Shown here piece after piece: positions 38,725-48,222 of a stretch of 64,000 nt of DNA. The notes beneath the pieces were generated by a model that was given only the letters and a program-made list of their open reading frames with translations, made no database searches and was not told the DNA's origin. The stretch lies in assembly GCA_017608025.1 (NCBI GenBank), contig JAFCGM010000004.1, forward strand, positions 1 through 64,000, in the 5' to 3' direction. The translations under genes were made by a program, and so were the position numbers. Source of the stretch: Candidatus Pacearchaeota archaeon (GTDB lineage: Archaea; Nanobdellota; Nanobdellia; UBA10117; JABICX01). Position 1 is the stretch's first letter. Each line of letters begins with the position of its first letter.

Positions 38725-39273
38725 TTATTTAGCCACAAAATAAGCAGTCAGCCCTGCTATTAAAATAAGCAAAATCAAAGCAATTACTGCTGGATTGAGA
38801 ATTGTGTCATACAAAAAGCCTCTGTTAAGGTCTTGTTCAAACGCAACCTCTTCCTCTGCAGTCATTTCTCCTTCAGAATACTGATACTCTCTCACTGGAT
38901 TTATAGTCTCAAAAGAAGTTATAAAAATAATCAATATTCCAATTAAAAAAACAGAAAAACCAATAATACTTACTGTTTTTGTCATGCTTTCTGCCCCAGT
39001 AAACTTCAGAAGCATAAACACTAAAAAAATAATCACAAGCAGTCCGGTTGCAAAAGGAAGAATATCGCTCAGAAATTTTGTAGCTGGCAAAACGCTTGCA
39101 AAGACAAGGCCAACTAAAAAAGCAATGACAACATTAACTGCAACATTCTCTCCAAGAACCTGCGTCTTGGCAAGAACTGCATAAACAATTAAAGAAACTA
39201 AAATAAGAGGAACAACTACCCCAATAAATCCTGTGCTTTCCAGAAGTGTCAGTCCGCTTAAAAAAGATGCCAT
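38725..39273 (-). CDS. Multi-pass membrane protein
   Basis: Four or more hydrophobic segments; similar in layout to 39281-39838. Confidence 0.6.
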   Translation of the reverse strand: MASFLSGLTLLESTGFIGVVVPLILVSLIVYAVLAKTQVLGENVAVNVVIAFLVGLVFASVLPATKFLSDILPFATGLLVIIFLVFMLLKFTGAESMTKTVSIIGFSVFLIGILIIFITSFETINPVREYQYSEGEMTAEEEVAFEQDLNRGFLYDTILNPAVIALILLILIAGLTAYFVAK

Positions 39274-39280
39274 TTAATAT

Positions 39281-39838
39281 TTAATCTTTTTTTGCTTTTG
39301 CTACATACACAACAACAAGCAAAGGAATTCCAATCAAGAGAGCAAGACCAATCATTAGGTTAACAACTTCTGCTGTGAAAACATCTTTAACTGAACTAGG
39401 ATCAATATTCACATATGAAAGAATGTTCCATCCAAAAGAATAAAACAAAACTCCTACAAAAATTATAACCAATATCACTGCAATAAATTTAGCTCCTTTC
39501 TTCTGCTCTCCCAAATAGTTTTGTGTCTTGAATCCTGCAAAGCCCAACAAAAGCAAAACCATTAAAGCAATTACAAGAAGCAAGGCTGTATTTGGAACAA
39601 AAGCATTAATCATCTGAACAATGTTTGTCGTAGCAATTACAAGAAATGAAATTGCAAAAGCAATTACAACGTTTATGGCATTTGTTCTTTTTTCATCCGG
39701 GTCTCCAAGAATTTTAGAATATCTAAGAATTCCGTAAACCAAAGCAAAGACAAGAACAAATGGAATTATCGTGTTGAAAAACCCGATTTTACTTGCAAAA
39801 TCTAAAGCATTAGTTAATGGTGCACTAGTGTCTACCAA
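39281..39838 (-). CDS. Multi-pass membrane protein
   Basis: Hydrophobic segments; NVVIAFAISFLVIATT parallels NVVIAFLVGLVFAS in the neighbour. Confidence 0.6.
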   Translation of the reverse strand: MVDTSAPLTNALDFASKIGFFNTIIPFVLVFALVYGILRYSKILGDPDEKRTNAINVVIAFAISFLVIATTNIVQMINAFVPNTALLLVIALMVLLLLGFAGFKTQNYLGEQKKGAKFIAVILVIIFVGVLFYSFGWNILSYVNIDPSSVKDVFTAEVVNLMIGLALLIGIPLLVVVYVAKAKKD

Positions 39839-39900
39839 GTTTATTACCTCGTTATATATTTTTTAAACACCTTGTTCAATATAAATGTTTTGTTGGTTGC

Positions 39901-40425
39901 TTAATCAATAACTCTGCTAAGCTTTTCAATTGAATAATAATAATTCAATACATTTTCAGACATTTCAGAAGCTTTCTGAATAATTGCCCGAAGTTCTTCT
40001 AATTTGTCCTTAACATCTTTTTTATTAACATCTTTATCCCTTAGCCAGCTCATAATGTTTCTAAGCTTTTTGTTGTACTTTATAACTACCTTTGCGCATT
40101 TTTTTCCATTTTTTAAAGCAGAAATAATTCTCTCAACATCTTCTTTTGAAACATTGGTTTCCTTAAAATTTGTTTCATTAAGAAGTTTAGAATATTTTAT
40201 TAAAGAAGCATTAAAACTGCGAATCATAAATTCCATATCATCTTCAATCTTGCCTAAGTTGCCTTTTTTCATAAACCGGGAAATTGTAGATGAAACTGAA
40301 GCAACATTGCTAAAATCCTCACTTTCAAAATCCCTAACATTAGAGCTCAACTCCCTAAATTCAGAAATAACATTTGATATTTTTCTTTTCTTCTTTTGCT
40401 TTCTGAAAACATCAATTAACCCCAT
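39901..40425 (-). CDS. Predicted alpha-helical protein
   Basis: 174-aa charged helical ORF in operon. Confidence 0.55.
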   Translation of the reverse strand: MGLIDVFRKQKKKRKISNVISEFRELSSNVRDFESEDFSNVASVSSTISRFMKKGNLGKIEDDMEFMIRSFNASLIKYSKLLNETNFKETNVSKEDVERIISALKNGKKCAKVVIKYNKKLRNIMSWLRDKDVNKKDVKDKLEELRAIIQKASEMSENVLNYYYSIEKLSRVID

Positions 40426-40484
40426 TTGCTTTGCTTCCTTTTAATTCCGATTTCACAACAATAAGCATCAGGCAAATAAAAGCA

Positions 40485-42497
40485 TTACTTTCCAAACTTT
40501 TCAATCAAATCAATTTCCTCATCCATAAGCTTCATAAGTCGACCTCGATTAATCTTAAAAATAGTGCTTCCTTCACCAAGATACTTCAAGATAACATTAA
40601 AGTATCCATCATAATTTTCACAAGCAGCTCTTGCATTGTCTGCACTGTAAGTAAGAAGAGTTCTCTCAACATAATAGCAAAGCTTCAAAGGACCTAAAGA
40701 AAGTGTTGAGATTATGTCAAGATAATTTCTAATAATATTCTCTTTTTCTTTTCTGTCTGCTGAAGATAAATCTCCAATATTCTTCAAATCTGAAGAAAGT
40801 GCTTTTTTAAGCTCAGTAATTTTCTTTGATATGCTTTCGTTGCTGAACTTCTTTGAGTTCATCTCAATCTTTGCAATCTGCTTATCAGAAAAGTCGCTTA
40901 AATTTACAATCAGGTCTTTGTTATTCTTCTTAAGGTAATTTATAATTGAAACAAGTTTGGTAAAATACGGTTGGCTTCCTCTTTGTTTTTTATAAAGCTC
41001 TTTGCTTGAAAAATCAAGAAATTCCTTGGTTTTTTTATGCGCTTCTGAAAAAATTTTATAAAAATTAAAAGCTGCAATTACAGAAAAGTACGTTTTCTTA
41101 TAATATATTCCAAAAGATTTCAGAAAATTTATTGATTCTGTTTTGTATTTTGAAGCTTCTTTCTCCATTTTATTTCTTAATTTAAATAGCTCTTCATTGT
41201 AAGCAATTTCCTGTTTCTTTTCATTTCCTTTTGCTTCTAAAATTTTATTAAAAGCCTTTTCAGTTTCTGACTTAAGTTTTTTTGTAAAAGATCTAAAATA
41301 ATACTGATGTAAAAAAGATCTTTCTTTGTAAATTGATTTTGCTCTAAGTCTTTCAAAATGAGATATAGCTCTTCGAACAACTGTAAACAAATCCTTAATG
41401 TTAAGTTTGTCAAATCTGTCTTTTGCTTTTTTGAACTCTGGCTTTAAATAATAATTTTGTATTCTATTATTAAGTTCTTTTATAGTTATCTTTTCAAGTT
41501 CATCTAAAACTCTGTCAAGATATTTAATATATTTATTACAAAGTCTTTTTTTTCTTCCTACAAAAGACGGCTTTAGTTTTGGTTTTTCTAGTTCTTCTTC
41601 ATCTTCAACTTCCTCAAACTCAGGAAGATCTTCTTCAGGCTCTTGCTGTTCTGGTTGTGGCTCTTCCTGTCCTTGCCCTGGTTGCTCTCCGATATTTCCC
41701 TCTGATTCTTCTTTCTCTGCCGAAACCGCAGGTTCAGGTTTAGTTTTTTCAGGCGGTTCCTGCTGTCTATGTGTTTCAGGTTGCCCTGCTAGCTGTTCCT
41801 TTCCCGGTTTTTCCTGTTCAGACTCAGGAGGTTTACCACCTCTTTTACTAAAATCGCTTCCCAAGCTTTTGAACTTCTTTCCTTTAAAAGCACTTAAAAT
41901 AAAGCAAATAATTCCTACAATCATTAAGATTATCCCCATAAAAATCAAAACATCTGAAATTGCTCCTGAAATCAACAACTTGTAGCCAAGCAAATCAAAC
42001 AAAAAACCGATTGCAAGTGCAATAACTCCAAAATAAAGAAGTTTCCCGCAAGTTTTCAGTTCTTTATTAAGCATTACAAAAAAAGCATTCACAGTCATTA
42101 TTATTCCAAAAACTGCAAGCAAAATCAAAGAATAAGCTCCAACAAACTCCATCACATTTATTTCCTGAAAATAAACAAACCCTGATCCAGCAAGCCCTAA
42201 AATAATTGAAATCGGAACTGAAATTCTAGCAAATGCTTTGCTGTCCTTGTAAATAGTTTTTCCAACCATTGAAAACAAAAACCAAACAACGAAAAAAATC
42301 AAAGTAAATGTCAGCATAAAATTTAATCCATTTGCACCAAGAATATTGCCAACAAAAGAAAGCGCATATCCAAAAGATGCTCCGCTTTCTGGAGAAATGA
42401 AACTCTCTGAAACTTCTGAAACATTATAAGCAGAAACTGGAATAAATAGCAAAAGCATAACAAATACTGCTGAAGCTGTTCTAACCAGCTGATTCAT
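40485..42497 (-). CDS. Membrane protein with P/E/Q-rich linker and helical cytoplasmic domain
   Basis: Signal/TMs, then PESEQEKPGKEQLAGQPETHRQQEPPEK...; paralogous N-terminus to 42541-44229. Confidence 0.65.
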   Translation of the reverse strand: MNQLVRTASAVFVMLLLFIPVSAYNVSEVSESFISPESGASFGYALSFVGNILGANGLNFMLTFTLIFFVVWFLFSMVGKTIYKDSKAFARISVPISIILGLAGSGFVYFQEINVMEFVGAYSLILLAVFGIIMTVNAFFVMLNKELKTCGKLLYFGVIALAIGFLFDLLGYKLLISGAISDVLIFMGIILMIVGIICFILSAFKGKKFKSLGSDFSKRGGKPPESEQEKPGKEQLAGQPETHRQQEPPEKTKPEPAVSAEKEESEGNIGEQPGQGQEEPQPEQQEPEEDLPEFEEVEDEEELEKPKLKPSFVGRKKRLCNKYIKYLDRVLDELEKITIKELNNRIQNYYLKPEFKKAKDRFDKLNIKDLFTVVRRAISHFERLRAKSIYKERSFLHQYYFRSFTKKLKSETEKAFNKILEAKGNEKKQEIAYNEELFKLRNKMEKEASKYKTESINFLKSFGIYYKKTYFSVIAAFNFYKIFSEAHKKTKEFLDFSSKELYKKQRGSQPYFTKLVSIINYLKKNNKDLIVNLSDFSDKQIAKIEMNSKKFSNESISKKITELKKALSSDLKNIGDLSSADRKEKENIIRNYLDIISTLSLGPLKLCYYVERTLLTYSADNARAACENYDGYFNVILKYLGEGSTIFKINRGRLMKLMDEEIDLIEKFGK

Positions 42498-42540
42498 GCA
42501 TAAAAATAGAATTCATTTTATATAAAATATACTCAAGTAA

Positions 42541-44229
42541 TCATTTCGGAGGATTCAAATTGATTTGACGGCCTGTCTGCATAATTACTCCTTTCTCTAT
42601 TTTTTTCTTGATTTCCTTCCGCCTCTGCTTTCTGTTCTTTTCAATAGTTTTTTTGTAATCCTTTGACTTTGAGTTTATTTGATTTGCAATTTCTGATGCC
42701 TGTTTAATAAGCTCTCCAAAAAATTGCTCTTTTTCCTTTTCATATTCAGCAACCTTAACAAAAATGTCTCGTGAATTTCTCTTAGCTCTTATGTAAAAAT
42801 TCATTGCATAGTTATACATTTTATAAAGTTTCTGTATCCGAGCCAGCAGTTCATCTCTCTTAATTGAAGCTTTTGTTCTAAGATCTTTCTCTAATTTCTC
42901 TTTTTCTTCGTCAAATTTGTTCAAACAGCTTGTTGAGTAAGCAAAAGTTTTGTCTGAAGAATCAATAATGTTCTTAATCTCATCAAGTTTAGGAGCATAC
43001 TCTTTTGACTTATTCACAATATCAGTTAGAATATCTTTGTAGTTGTTTTCATTGTAAATCGCTACCCAGATTTTAAAAGTGCCTTTGCCTTTCTTTATTT
43101 TCTTTTTGTATTTCCCATCAACATTTTTTGCTATGCTATTGAAAATCTTGCTTCTCAAATTTTTTTCATCAAGTTCCTTGTCAAATTCTTTTAATTTTTC
43201 GAAAAGTTTCTTTCCTTTTTCAAGTTCCGCATCATCCTTACGAATCAACTTTAATGAAGAGTTATCTTTAATTTTTCCCAAATCTTTTAAAAGCTGATCA
43301 TTATCAAAAGTCCCTCTTAAAATATAACGATAAATCTCATCTAATTTAATCAAATCCTTTCTTCCTTTTTTGTACCTGCCTTTTTCAATCCAAGAAAAAG
43401 AACCCAAATCGCGTATAGTTTTCGAAACATCATCAAGAAGCTTGTTAGATTTTTTTTCAGCATCTGTTAAATCCTCATCACTTCCGTTTGCATTTTCATC
43501 AATATTGCCTTCAGTATTTATTCCTTCATATCCTGTAACTTCATCATCAAAGTTATCTTCTCTTTTATCTTTCTTTTTTCCGCCAAACCATCCTTTAATA
43601 ACAAGAATCAAAGAAATTATTGCTGTAAAGAATCCGACAAGCATTGTCAAAACCGCCAAACCATGAGCCCAGCCCGGAGCTGAAAGAGGCAAAATTCCTG
43701 AAGCAAAAATTCCGGCAACAAACAAGATAACTCCCATTGCTAATGCCTTTCTTGAACCAGTAAAGCCTTTGTTTGAAAGAGTGAAAAAAGCATTAATGGC
43801 CTGCATAATTCCAAAAATGCCAGCAATAATGAAAATATTCGGACCTAAAAAACCAAAAACATCAATTTTATTGAAGTAAACAAATCCCGCTCCAGACGCT
43901 CCCAAAATTATTGATAAGGGATTATCCAATCCCTTAAAAATCTTGGAATCCTTGTAAATTGTCTTCCCAATTGAGCCAAGTAAAAATTTTACAACAACAA
44001 AAATCAATGCAAAAGTAATTACAAAATTGACTCCGTCTTCTCCAAGAACATAGCCAATTGAAGCCATGCCCATATTAAAAGCATCTCCGCCTTTTTCAAA
44101 TGCTTCGCCAACATTTTCATATTCATCATATCCGAAAAAGTCAATTTCAGCTAAAACAGGTGAAACTATAAAAAAAAATGCAATTAATAAAAATATGCCT
44201 AGAAATGCTTTCTTAAAGCCAATGTTCAT
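42541..44229 (-). CDS. Membrane protein with helical cytoplasmic domain, tandem paralog of the previous gene
   Basis: Shared GKTIYKDSK and LSIILGxxGxGFVYFxxI motifs. Confidence 0.65.
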   Translation of the reverse strand: MNIGFKKAFLGIFLLIAFFFIVSPVLAEIDFFGYDEYENVGEAFEKGGDAFNMGMASIGYVLGEDGVNFVITFALIFVVVKFLLGSIGKTIYKDSKIFKGLDNPLSIILGASGAGFVYFNKIDVFGFLGPNIFIIAGIFGIMQAINAFFTLSNKGFTGSRKALAMGVILFVAGIFASGILPLSAPGWAHGLAVLTMLVGFFTAIISLILVIKGWFGGKKKDKREDNFDDEVTGYEGINTEGNIDENANGSDEDLTDAEKKSNKLLDDVSKTIRDLGSFSWIEKGRYKKGRKDLIKLDEIYRYILRGTFDNDQLLKDLGKIKDNSSLKLIRKDDAELEKGKKLFEKLKEFDKELDEKNLRSKIFNSIAKNVDGKYKKKIKKGKGTFKIWVAIYNENNYKDILTDIVNKSKEYAPKLDEIKNIIDSSDKTFAYSTSCLNKFDEEKEKLEKDLRTKASIKRDELLARIQKLYKMYNYAMNFYIRAKRNSRDIFVKVAEYEKEKEQFFGELIKQASEIANQINSKSKDYKKTIEKNRKQRRKEIKKKIEKGVIMQTGRQINLNPPK

Positions 44230-44265
44230 ACTCTAATTTAAAAAATCGAATTATATAAATCTTGC

Positions 44266-45009
44266 TTAATTCCCAATAAACTCTGCCTCAGCATCACTTA
44301 TTTTTCCAGGAACAATCAAGCAAAAAGGCGGATTTTTGAATTTCAACTTCAAAATAGATTTTGCCTTTCCAAAATGCATTTTTGATTTTTTTAACCCCAA
44401 ACTCTCGCAGGCAATACAAAAACTCTCTCCTGAAAAGCACTTTGATTTCTTTTTTTTCGCAATTTCCAGCAGCCTCTCAACTGCCTCTCCAGGAGTTAGA
44501 AATTTTTCCTCTTTTGGATTCAAGTCAAGCAAAAACAATGTATGTGCTTTGATTTTTAAATTGTCTTCCAGAATGTCAAAAAAACTTTCTGGCTTAAAAT
44601 TTTCCTGCCAGAATGGAATTGAACCTGTCTTGCCGAACTTGTAAAGCATTAAACCAGTTTCAGCCACAGCAGTAAAAATCGAACTTGAATGAACAATCTC
44701 AAACTTAACTTTCTTTCTCCTTGCTTCTTCAATAATTTCAAAATGAGTTGTAGCAAAAAGCGGGTCTCCGTAAATTAGCAAAGCAATATCTTTTTCCTTT
44801 GCCTTCTCGATAAAATCACGATTTCCCTCAATCTCATCTCGATAAAGAATCTCAATTTTCTTGCCAATCAGCTTTGACAAATCTATTACTGAAAAATCTG
44901 ACAAAGAAGTGTAGTTCTCAACATAAATCTTATCACATTTCTTCAAAATCTCAAGCCCCTTAACAGAAATATCTTTCCAAGCAATTCCCAAACCAATTAA
45001 GTAAAACAT
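44266..45009 (-). CDS. dph5: Diphthine synthase
   Basis: MFYLIGLGIAWKDISVKGLEILKKCDKIYVENYTS, LLIYGDPLFATTHFEII, LDLNPKEEKFLTPGEAVERLLEI. Confidence 0.93.
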   Translation of the reverse strand: MFYLIGLGIAWKDISVKGLEILKKCDKIYVENYTSLSDFSVIDLSKLIGKKIEILYRDEIEGNRDFIEKAKEKDIALLIYGDPLFATTHFEIIEEARRKKVKFEIVHSSSIFTAVAETGLMLYKFGKTGSIPFWQENFKPESFFDILEDNLKIKAHTLFLLDLNPKEEKFLTPGEAVERLLEIAKKKKSKCFSGESFCIACESLGLKKSKMHFGKAKSILKLKFKNPPFCLIVPGKISDAEAEFIGN

Positions 45010-45046
45010 AAACTTAAAAAGAAATGAAAAGCATAAAAACCTTGTT

Positions 45047-46081
45047 ATGGTCCTTTGCCTCAAGGTCAAAAAAAAGCACGGAGAAACTCTTATCAAGCAC
45101 CTAAAAGACTCCCATAAACTAAACACAGAATTTGAACTTGGAAAAACTGGAAAATACCTCCTAATTCCTATAAATTCAAAGCCAAAAAAAGAAATTCTGA
45201 AAAACTATTCTTGCGAAATTGTAGAGAGAAATCTGCAGAAGATAAAAAGAACAAGCCCAAAAACCTTGAAAGAATCTCTTGCTGGAATTCTAAAGCCAGA
45301 GCAGATTGAAAAAGTGAACTCCAGCTATGATATAATCGGCGACATAGCAGTAATTGATTTCGATGACTCTTTAAAGGGCATTGAAAAAACAATTGCTTGG
45401 ACTCTAAAAAGAACATTAAAAAACATAAATGTTGTTGCAAGACGTAGAAAGAAAACAACAGGAATATATCGCATCAAAAAAATCACACCAATTGTAGGTG
45501 AAAACCGAACTGAAACAATTGCAAAAGAGCACGGAGTTAAATTAAAAGTTGACCTAAACAAAGTATATTATTCTGTTCGTTACAGCTCTGAAAGACTTAG
45601 ACTTTTAAAACAAATAAAAGCAAAAGAAAAAATCCTTATCATGTTCGCAGGAATCGGACCATTTCCAATTGTCTTTGCAAAGAAAAAAGATGTACTTATC
45701 TGGGCAAATGAAATCAATCCTGCCGCAGTAAAGTTAATGAAAGAAAATATCAAACTAAACAAAACTGGAAAAAAAATTAAAGTAATAAAAGGTGATGCCC
45801 ACAAAGAAATTCCAAAACTAAAGCAAAAATTTGACAGAATAGTAATGCCTCTTCCTCACACAGCCCATGAGTTCCTAAAAGAAGCTTTTCAAGTTTCTAA
45901 AAAAGGAACAATAATTCATCTTTACCAGTTTGAGCACGAAGCAAATCTAAACAAAATGAAAAAACGCATTCTGAAAATCTGCAACAAATTAAAGCAAAAA
46001 GTCAAAATAAAAAAAATAGTACGAACAGGCTACTTTGGTCCTAGAATTAATCGGTATTGTCTGGATTTGAAAGTATTGTAA
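45047..46081 (+). CDS. trm5: tRNA (guanine37-N1)-methyltransferase Trm5
   Basis: VKLKVDLNKVYYSVRYSSERLRL, MFAGIGPFPIVFAKK, ANEINPAAVKLMKENIKLNK, GDAHKEIPKLKQKFDRIVMPLPHTAHEFL. Confidence 0.92.
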   Translation: MVLCLKVKKKHGETLIKHLKDSHKLNTEFELGKTGKYLLIPINSKPKKEILKNYSCEIVERNLQKIKRTSPKTLKESLAGILKPEQIEKVNSSYDIIGDIAVIDFDDSLKGIEKTIAWTLKRTLKNINVVARRRKKTTGIYRIKKITPIVGENRTETIAKEHGVKLKVDLNKVYYSVRYSSERLRLLKQIKAKEKILIMFAGIGPFPIVFAKKKDVLIWANEINPAAVKLMKENIKLNKTGKKIKVIKGDAHKEIPKLKQKFDRIVMPLPHTAHEFLKEAFQVSKKGTIIHLYQFEHEANLNKMKKRILKICNKLKQKVKIKKIVRTGYFGPRINRYCLDLKVL

Positions 46082-46292
46082 TTTCGTTTTCTTTGGGATA
46101 ATACCTAAACCTTTCTTTTTTGAAAAGAAAGGGATTGGTCCTGGAATCAATAGATATTATTTAGATATCAAAGTATTATAATTTTGTTTTCTTTGGGGTA
46201 ACACTTAAAAGCGAACTCCAATTTGGTGATTCACGCCTGAAGTTTACTTCAGACCTTTCTTTTTCAAAAAAGAGGGATTAGTCTGGAATCAA
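46035..46292 (+). repeat. Tandem array of diverged trm5 3'-end + hairpin units (period 100 bp, third unit truncated)
   Basis: Unit 1 46035-46134, unit 2 from 46135, truncated unit near 46274-46292. Confidence 0.9.
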
Positions 46293-46551
46293 AACCTTTA
46301 TAATACTCAAAATCCACCCAAAATCATAATGGCAACAGGTGATTATCCCTGGACAGCGAAAGAATAATTTTTCTAGCCATGCTTATTTAAATCTAAATTG
46401 CTGTTCTTTTTTTAATGAGGCTTTTTTATCAAACAATTTTTGTAATTCTTTTAAACTAAAAAATTCTTCTCTTTTTGAGAGCTTTTTTCTAAAAAGTTCA
46501 GGAGGTAATAGTCAAAAATAAAGTTTTTGATGAAACTTTTTGAAAAAGTTG

Positions 46552-46700
46552 GGGTCATAGCATAACCCGGCAGTGCGGCCGGCTCCAGACTGCCTTTTTA
46601 AAAAAGGCAAGGTGCTAAAAAGTGCGTTTCGCTGCGCTCAAGCGCACGAAATGAAATGGGAGCAACCGGCTGGTGGGGGTTCAAATCCCTCTGACCCCAT
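46552..46700 (+). tRNA. trnW: tRNA-Trp (anticodon CCA at 46586-46588) with ~76-nt intron (46590-46665)
   Basis: Acceptor GGGGTCA/TGACCCC; D stem GCAT/GTGC; anticodon stem GCCGG/CCGGC; CTCC/GGAG helix with two 3-nt bulges fits a relaxed BHB splice site; T-loop TTCAAAT. Confidence 0.93.
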
Positions 46701-46773
46701 AAGATGGGATTGTTTGGGGGTTGGAAGACCCTTTTTGAAAGGGGATTCCGTTCAAATCCCTCTGACCCCATAT
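46680..46773 (+). repeat. 23-bp direct duplication of the tRNA-Trp 3' end flanking a hairpin insert
   Basis: gttcaaatccctctgaccccata at 46680-46702 and 46751-46773. Confidence 0.95.
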
Positions 46774-46804
46774 TTTATTAATAAGGAGTTTTTAATTCAA
46801 AATC

Positions 46805-47884
46805 ATGGAAGCTAAAAACATCAAAGAAAATTACCAGAAACTTGCTCAAAAATTCGGTGCAAAGCCAATTTCCGCAGTCAGCAATATTCCAAAAGGAATC
46901 ACTGCCTTTGAAAACAACCTTATTGTAAGTCACCGCGATTTTGACAATTATCTTAAAAAACTAAAAGCAGGAAAAAAGTGCGCAATCTCAACAGGTGCAA
47001 ATCCTAGTGCAAATCTTCATATAGGACATTATCTTAATTTTAAGTTAGTAACTGAGTTGCAGAAAAAGTATGGAGTATTTGTATTTGTTCCGCTCTCAAA
47101 CGATGAAAGTTATTTTGCCAGAAAATCAAATTCTTTAGAACAAGGAGAAAAACAAGCAATTGAGCTAATAAAAGATTTCTTGGCATTAGGCTTTGACCCA
47201 AAAAAAACAAAGTTTATAATTGACACAGTTTACACAGATATCTACAAACTTGCAGCAAAATTTGCTCGACAAGTAACACTTAGCATGACAAAAGCAACAT
47301 ACGGATTCACTAATGAAACAAACATTGGTTTAAACTTTTATCCTGCTGTTCAAGCTGCACATGTTCTATTGCCAATGGTTCTTGGCTATGACTGTTCTTT
47401 AACTCCAATTGGAGCAGACGAAGATCTTCATCTGAGAATCGCCCGCGATATTGCACAAAAATTCAAATTAGAAAAGCCAGCAGTAATTCATACTCGCTTT
47501 CTCAAAGGACTTGACAAGGGAAAAATGTCAAAATCACGCCCAGAATATGCAATTTTCCTAAATGAAAATCCAAAAACCGCAGCAAAAAAATGTCTCCGAG
47601 CCTTTACTGGCGGACAAGGAACAATAAATAAGCAAAAGGAAAAAGGCGGAAACCCAGACATATGTATGGTAAATGAATATCTCTCTTTATTATTTGAAAC
47701 AGAAAAGCAAACAAAAGAACGGGAAAGCAAATGCAGGCAGGGAAAAATGCTTTGCTCAGAAGGTAAAAAACTCCTTGCAGAAAAAGTGGAAAAACTGCTT
47801 TCTGACTTCCAGAAAAAAAGAAAGAAAGTAAAAAAATCAGATATTGAAAAAGTAATTTTAAGGAATGGTGATGTAAAATTATAA
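46805..47884 (+). CDS. trpS: Tryptophanyl-tRNA synthetase
   Basis: NNLIVSHRDFDNYL, STGANPSANLHIGHYL, GADEDLHLRIARDIA, KGLDKGKMSKSRPEYAIFL. Confidence 0.93.
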   Translation: MEAKNIKENYQKLAQKFGAKPISAVSNIPKGITAFENNLIVSHRDFDNYLKKLKAGKKCAISTGANPSANLHIGHYLNFKLVTELQKKYGVFVFVPLSNDESYFARKSNSLEQGEKQAIELIKDFLALGFDPKKTKFIIDTVYTDIYKLAAKFARQVTLSMTKATYGFTNETNIGLNFYPAVQAAHVLLPMVLGYDCSLTPIGADEDLHLRIARDIAQKFKLEKPAVIHTRFLKGLDKGKMSKSRPEYAIFLNENPKTAAKKCLRAFTGGQGTINKQKEKGGNPDICMVNEYLSLLFETEKQTKERESKCRQGKMLCSEGKKLLAEKVEKLLSDFQKKRKKVKKSDIEKVILRNGDVKL

Positions 47885-47973
47885 CAATAACTTTTGTAAC
47901 AATAATAATTTTAATTGCTCTTTTCTGGTTTCTTGATGAAATTTTAACAATAAAAGACAGCCATAAATATGGA

Positions 47974-48222
47974 ATGATTGCAGAAAGAAACCCTGTAATG
48001 CGGTATTTTCTAAGGAAAGGACAAATTCATCTCCTTGCATTCAAAATAGCAAGCTTTTTGATTTTCTTGTTTTTGCAAACAGTAATTTTCTTAACTCATA
48101 ATAGCCTTTTTTATTTAATTTCAGCAATAATAATCGCACTATATTTTTTGATTGACTTAAACAATTACTTGCTCTTATTCAAAAAAAAAGGTAAAGAAAA
48201 AGTCTATGAAGAAAAAAACTAA
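47974..48222 (+). CDS. Small membrane protein (frame open further upstream; start uncertain)
   Basis: Hydrophobic ORF; upstream codons ...LIALFWFLDEILTIKDSHKYG in frame. Confidence 0.55.
   Translation: MIAERNPVMRYFLRKGQIHLLAFKIASFLIFLFLQTVIFLTHNSLFYLISAIIIALYFLIDLNNYLLLFKKKGKEKVYEEKN

Noticed and set aside
46590-46665. C/D box guide RNA within the tRNA-Trp intron, as in haloarchaea
   Set aside because: No convincing RUGAUGA/CUGA box pair found by eye.
46573-46815. 80-aa ORF on the plus strand
   Set aside because: Lies over the tRNA-Trp gene, its intron and the hairpin duplication; no protein-like features.
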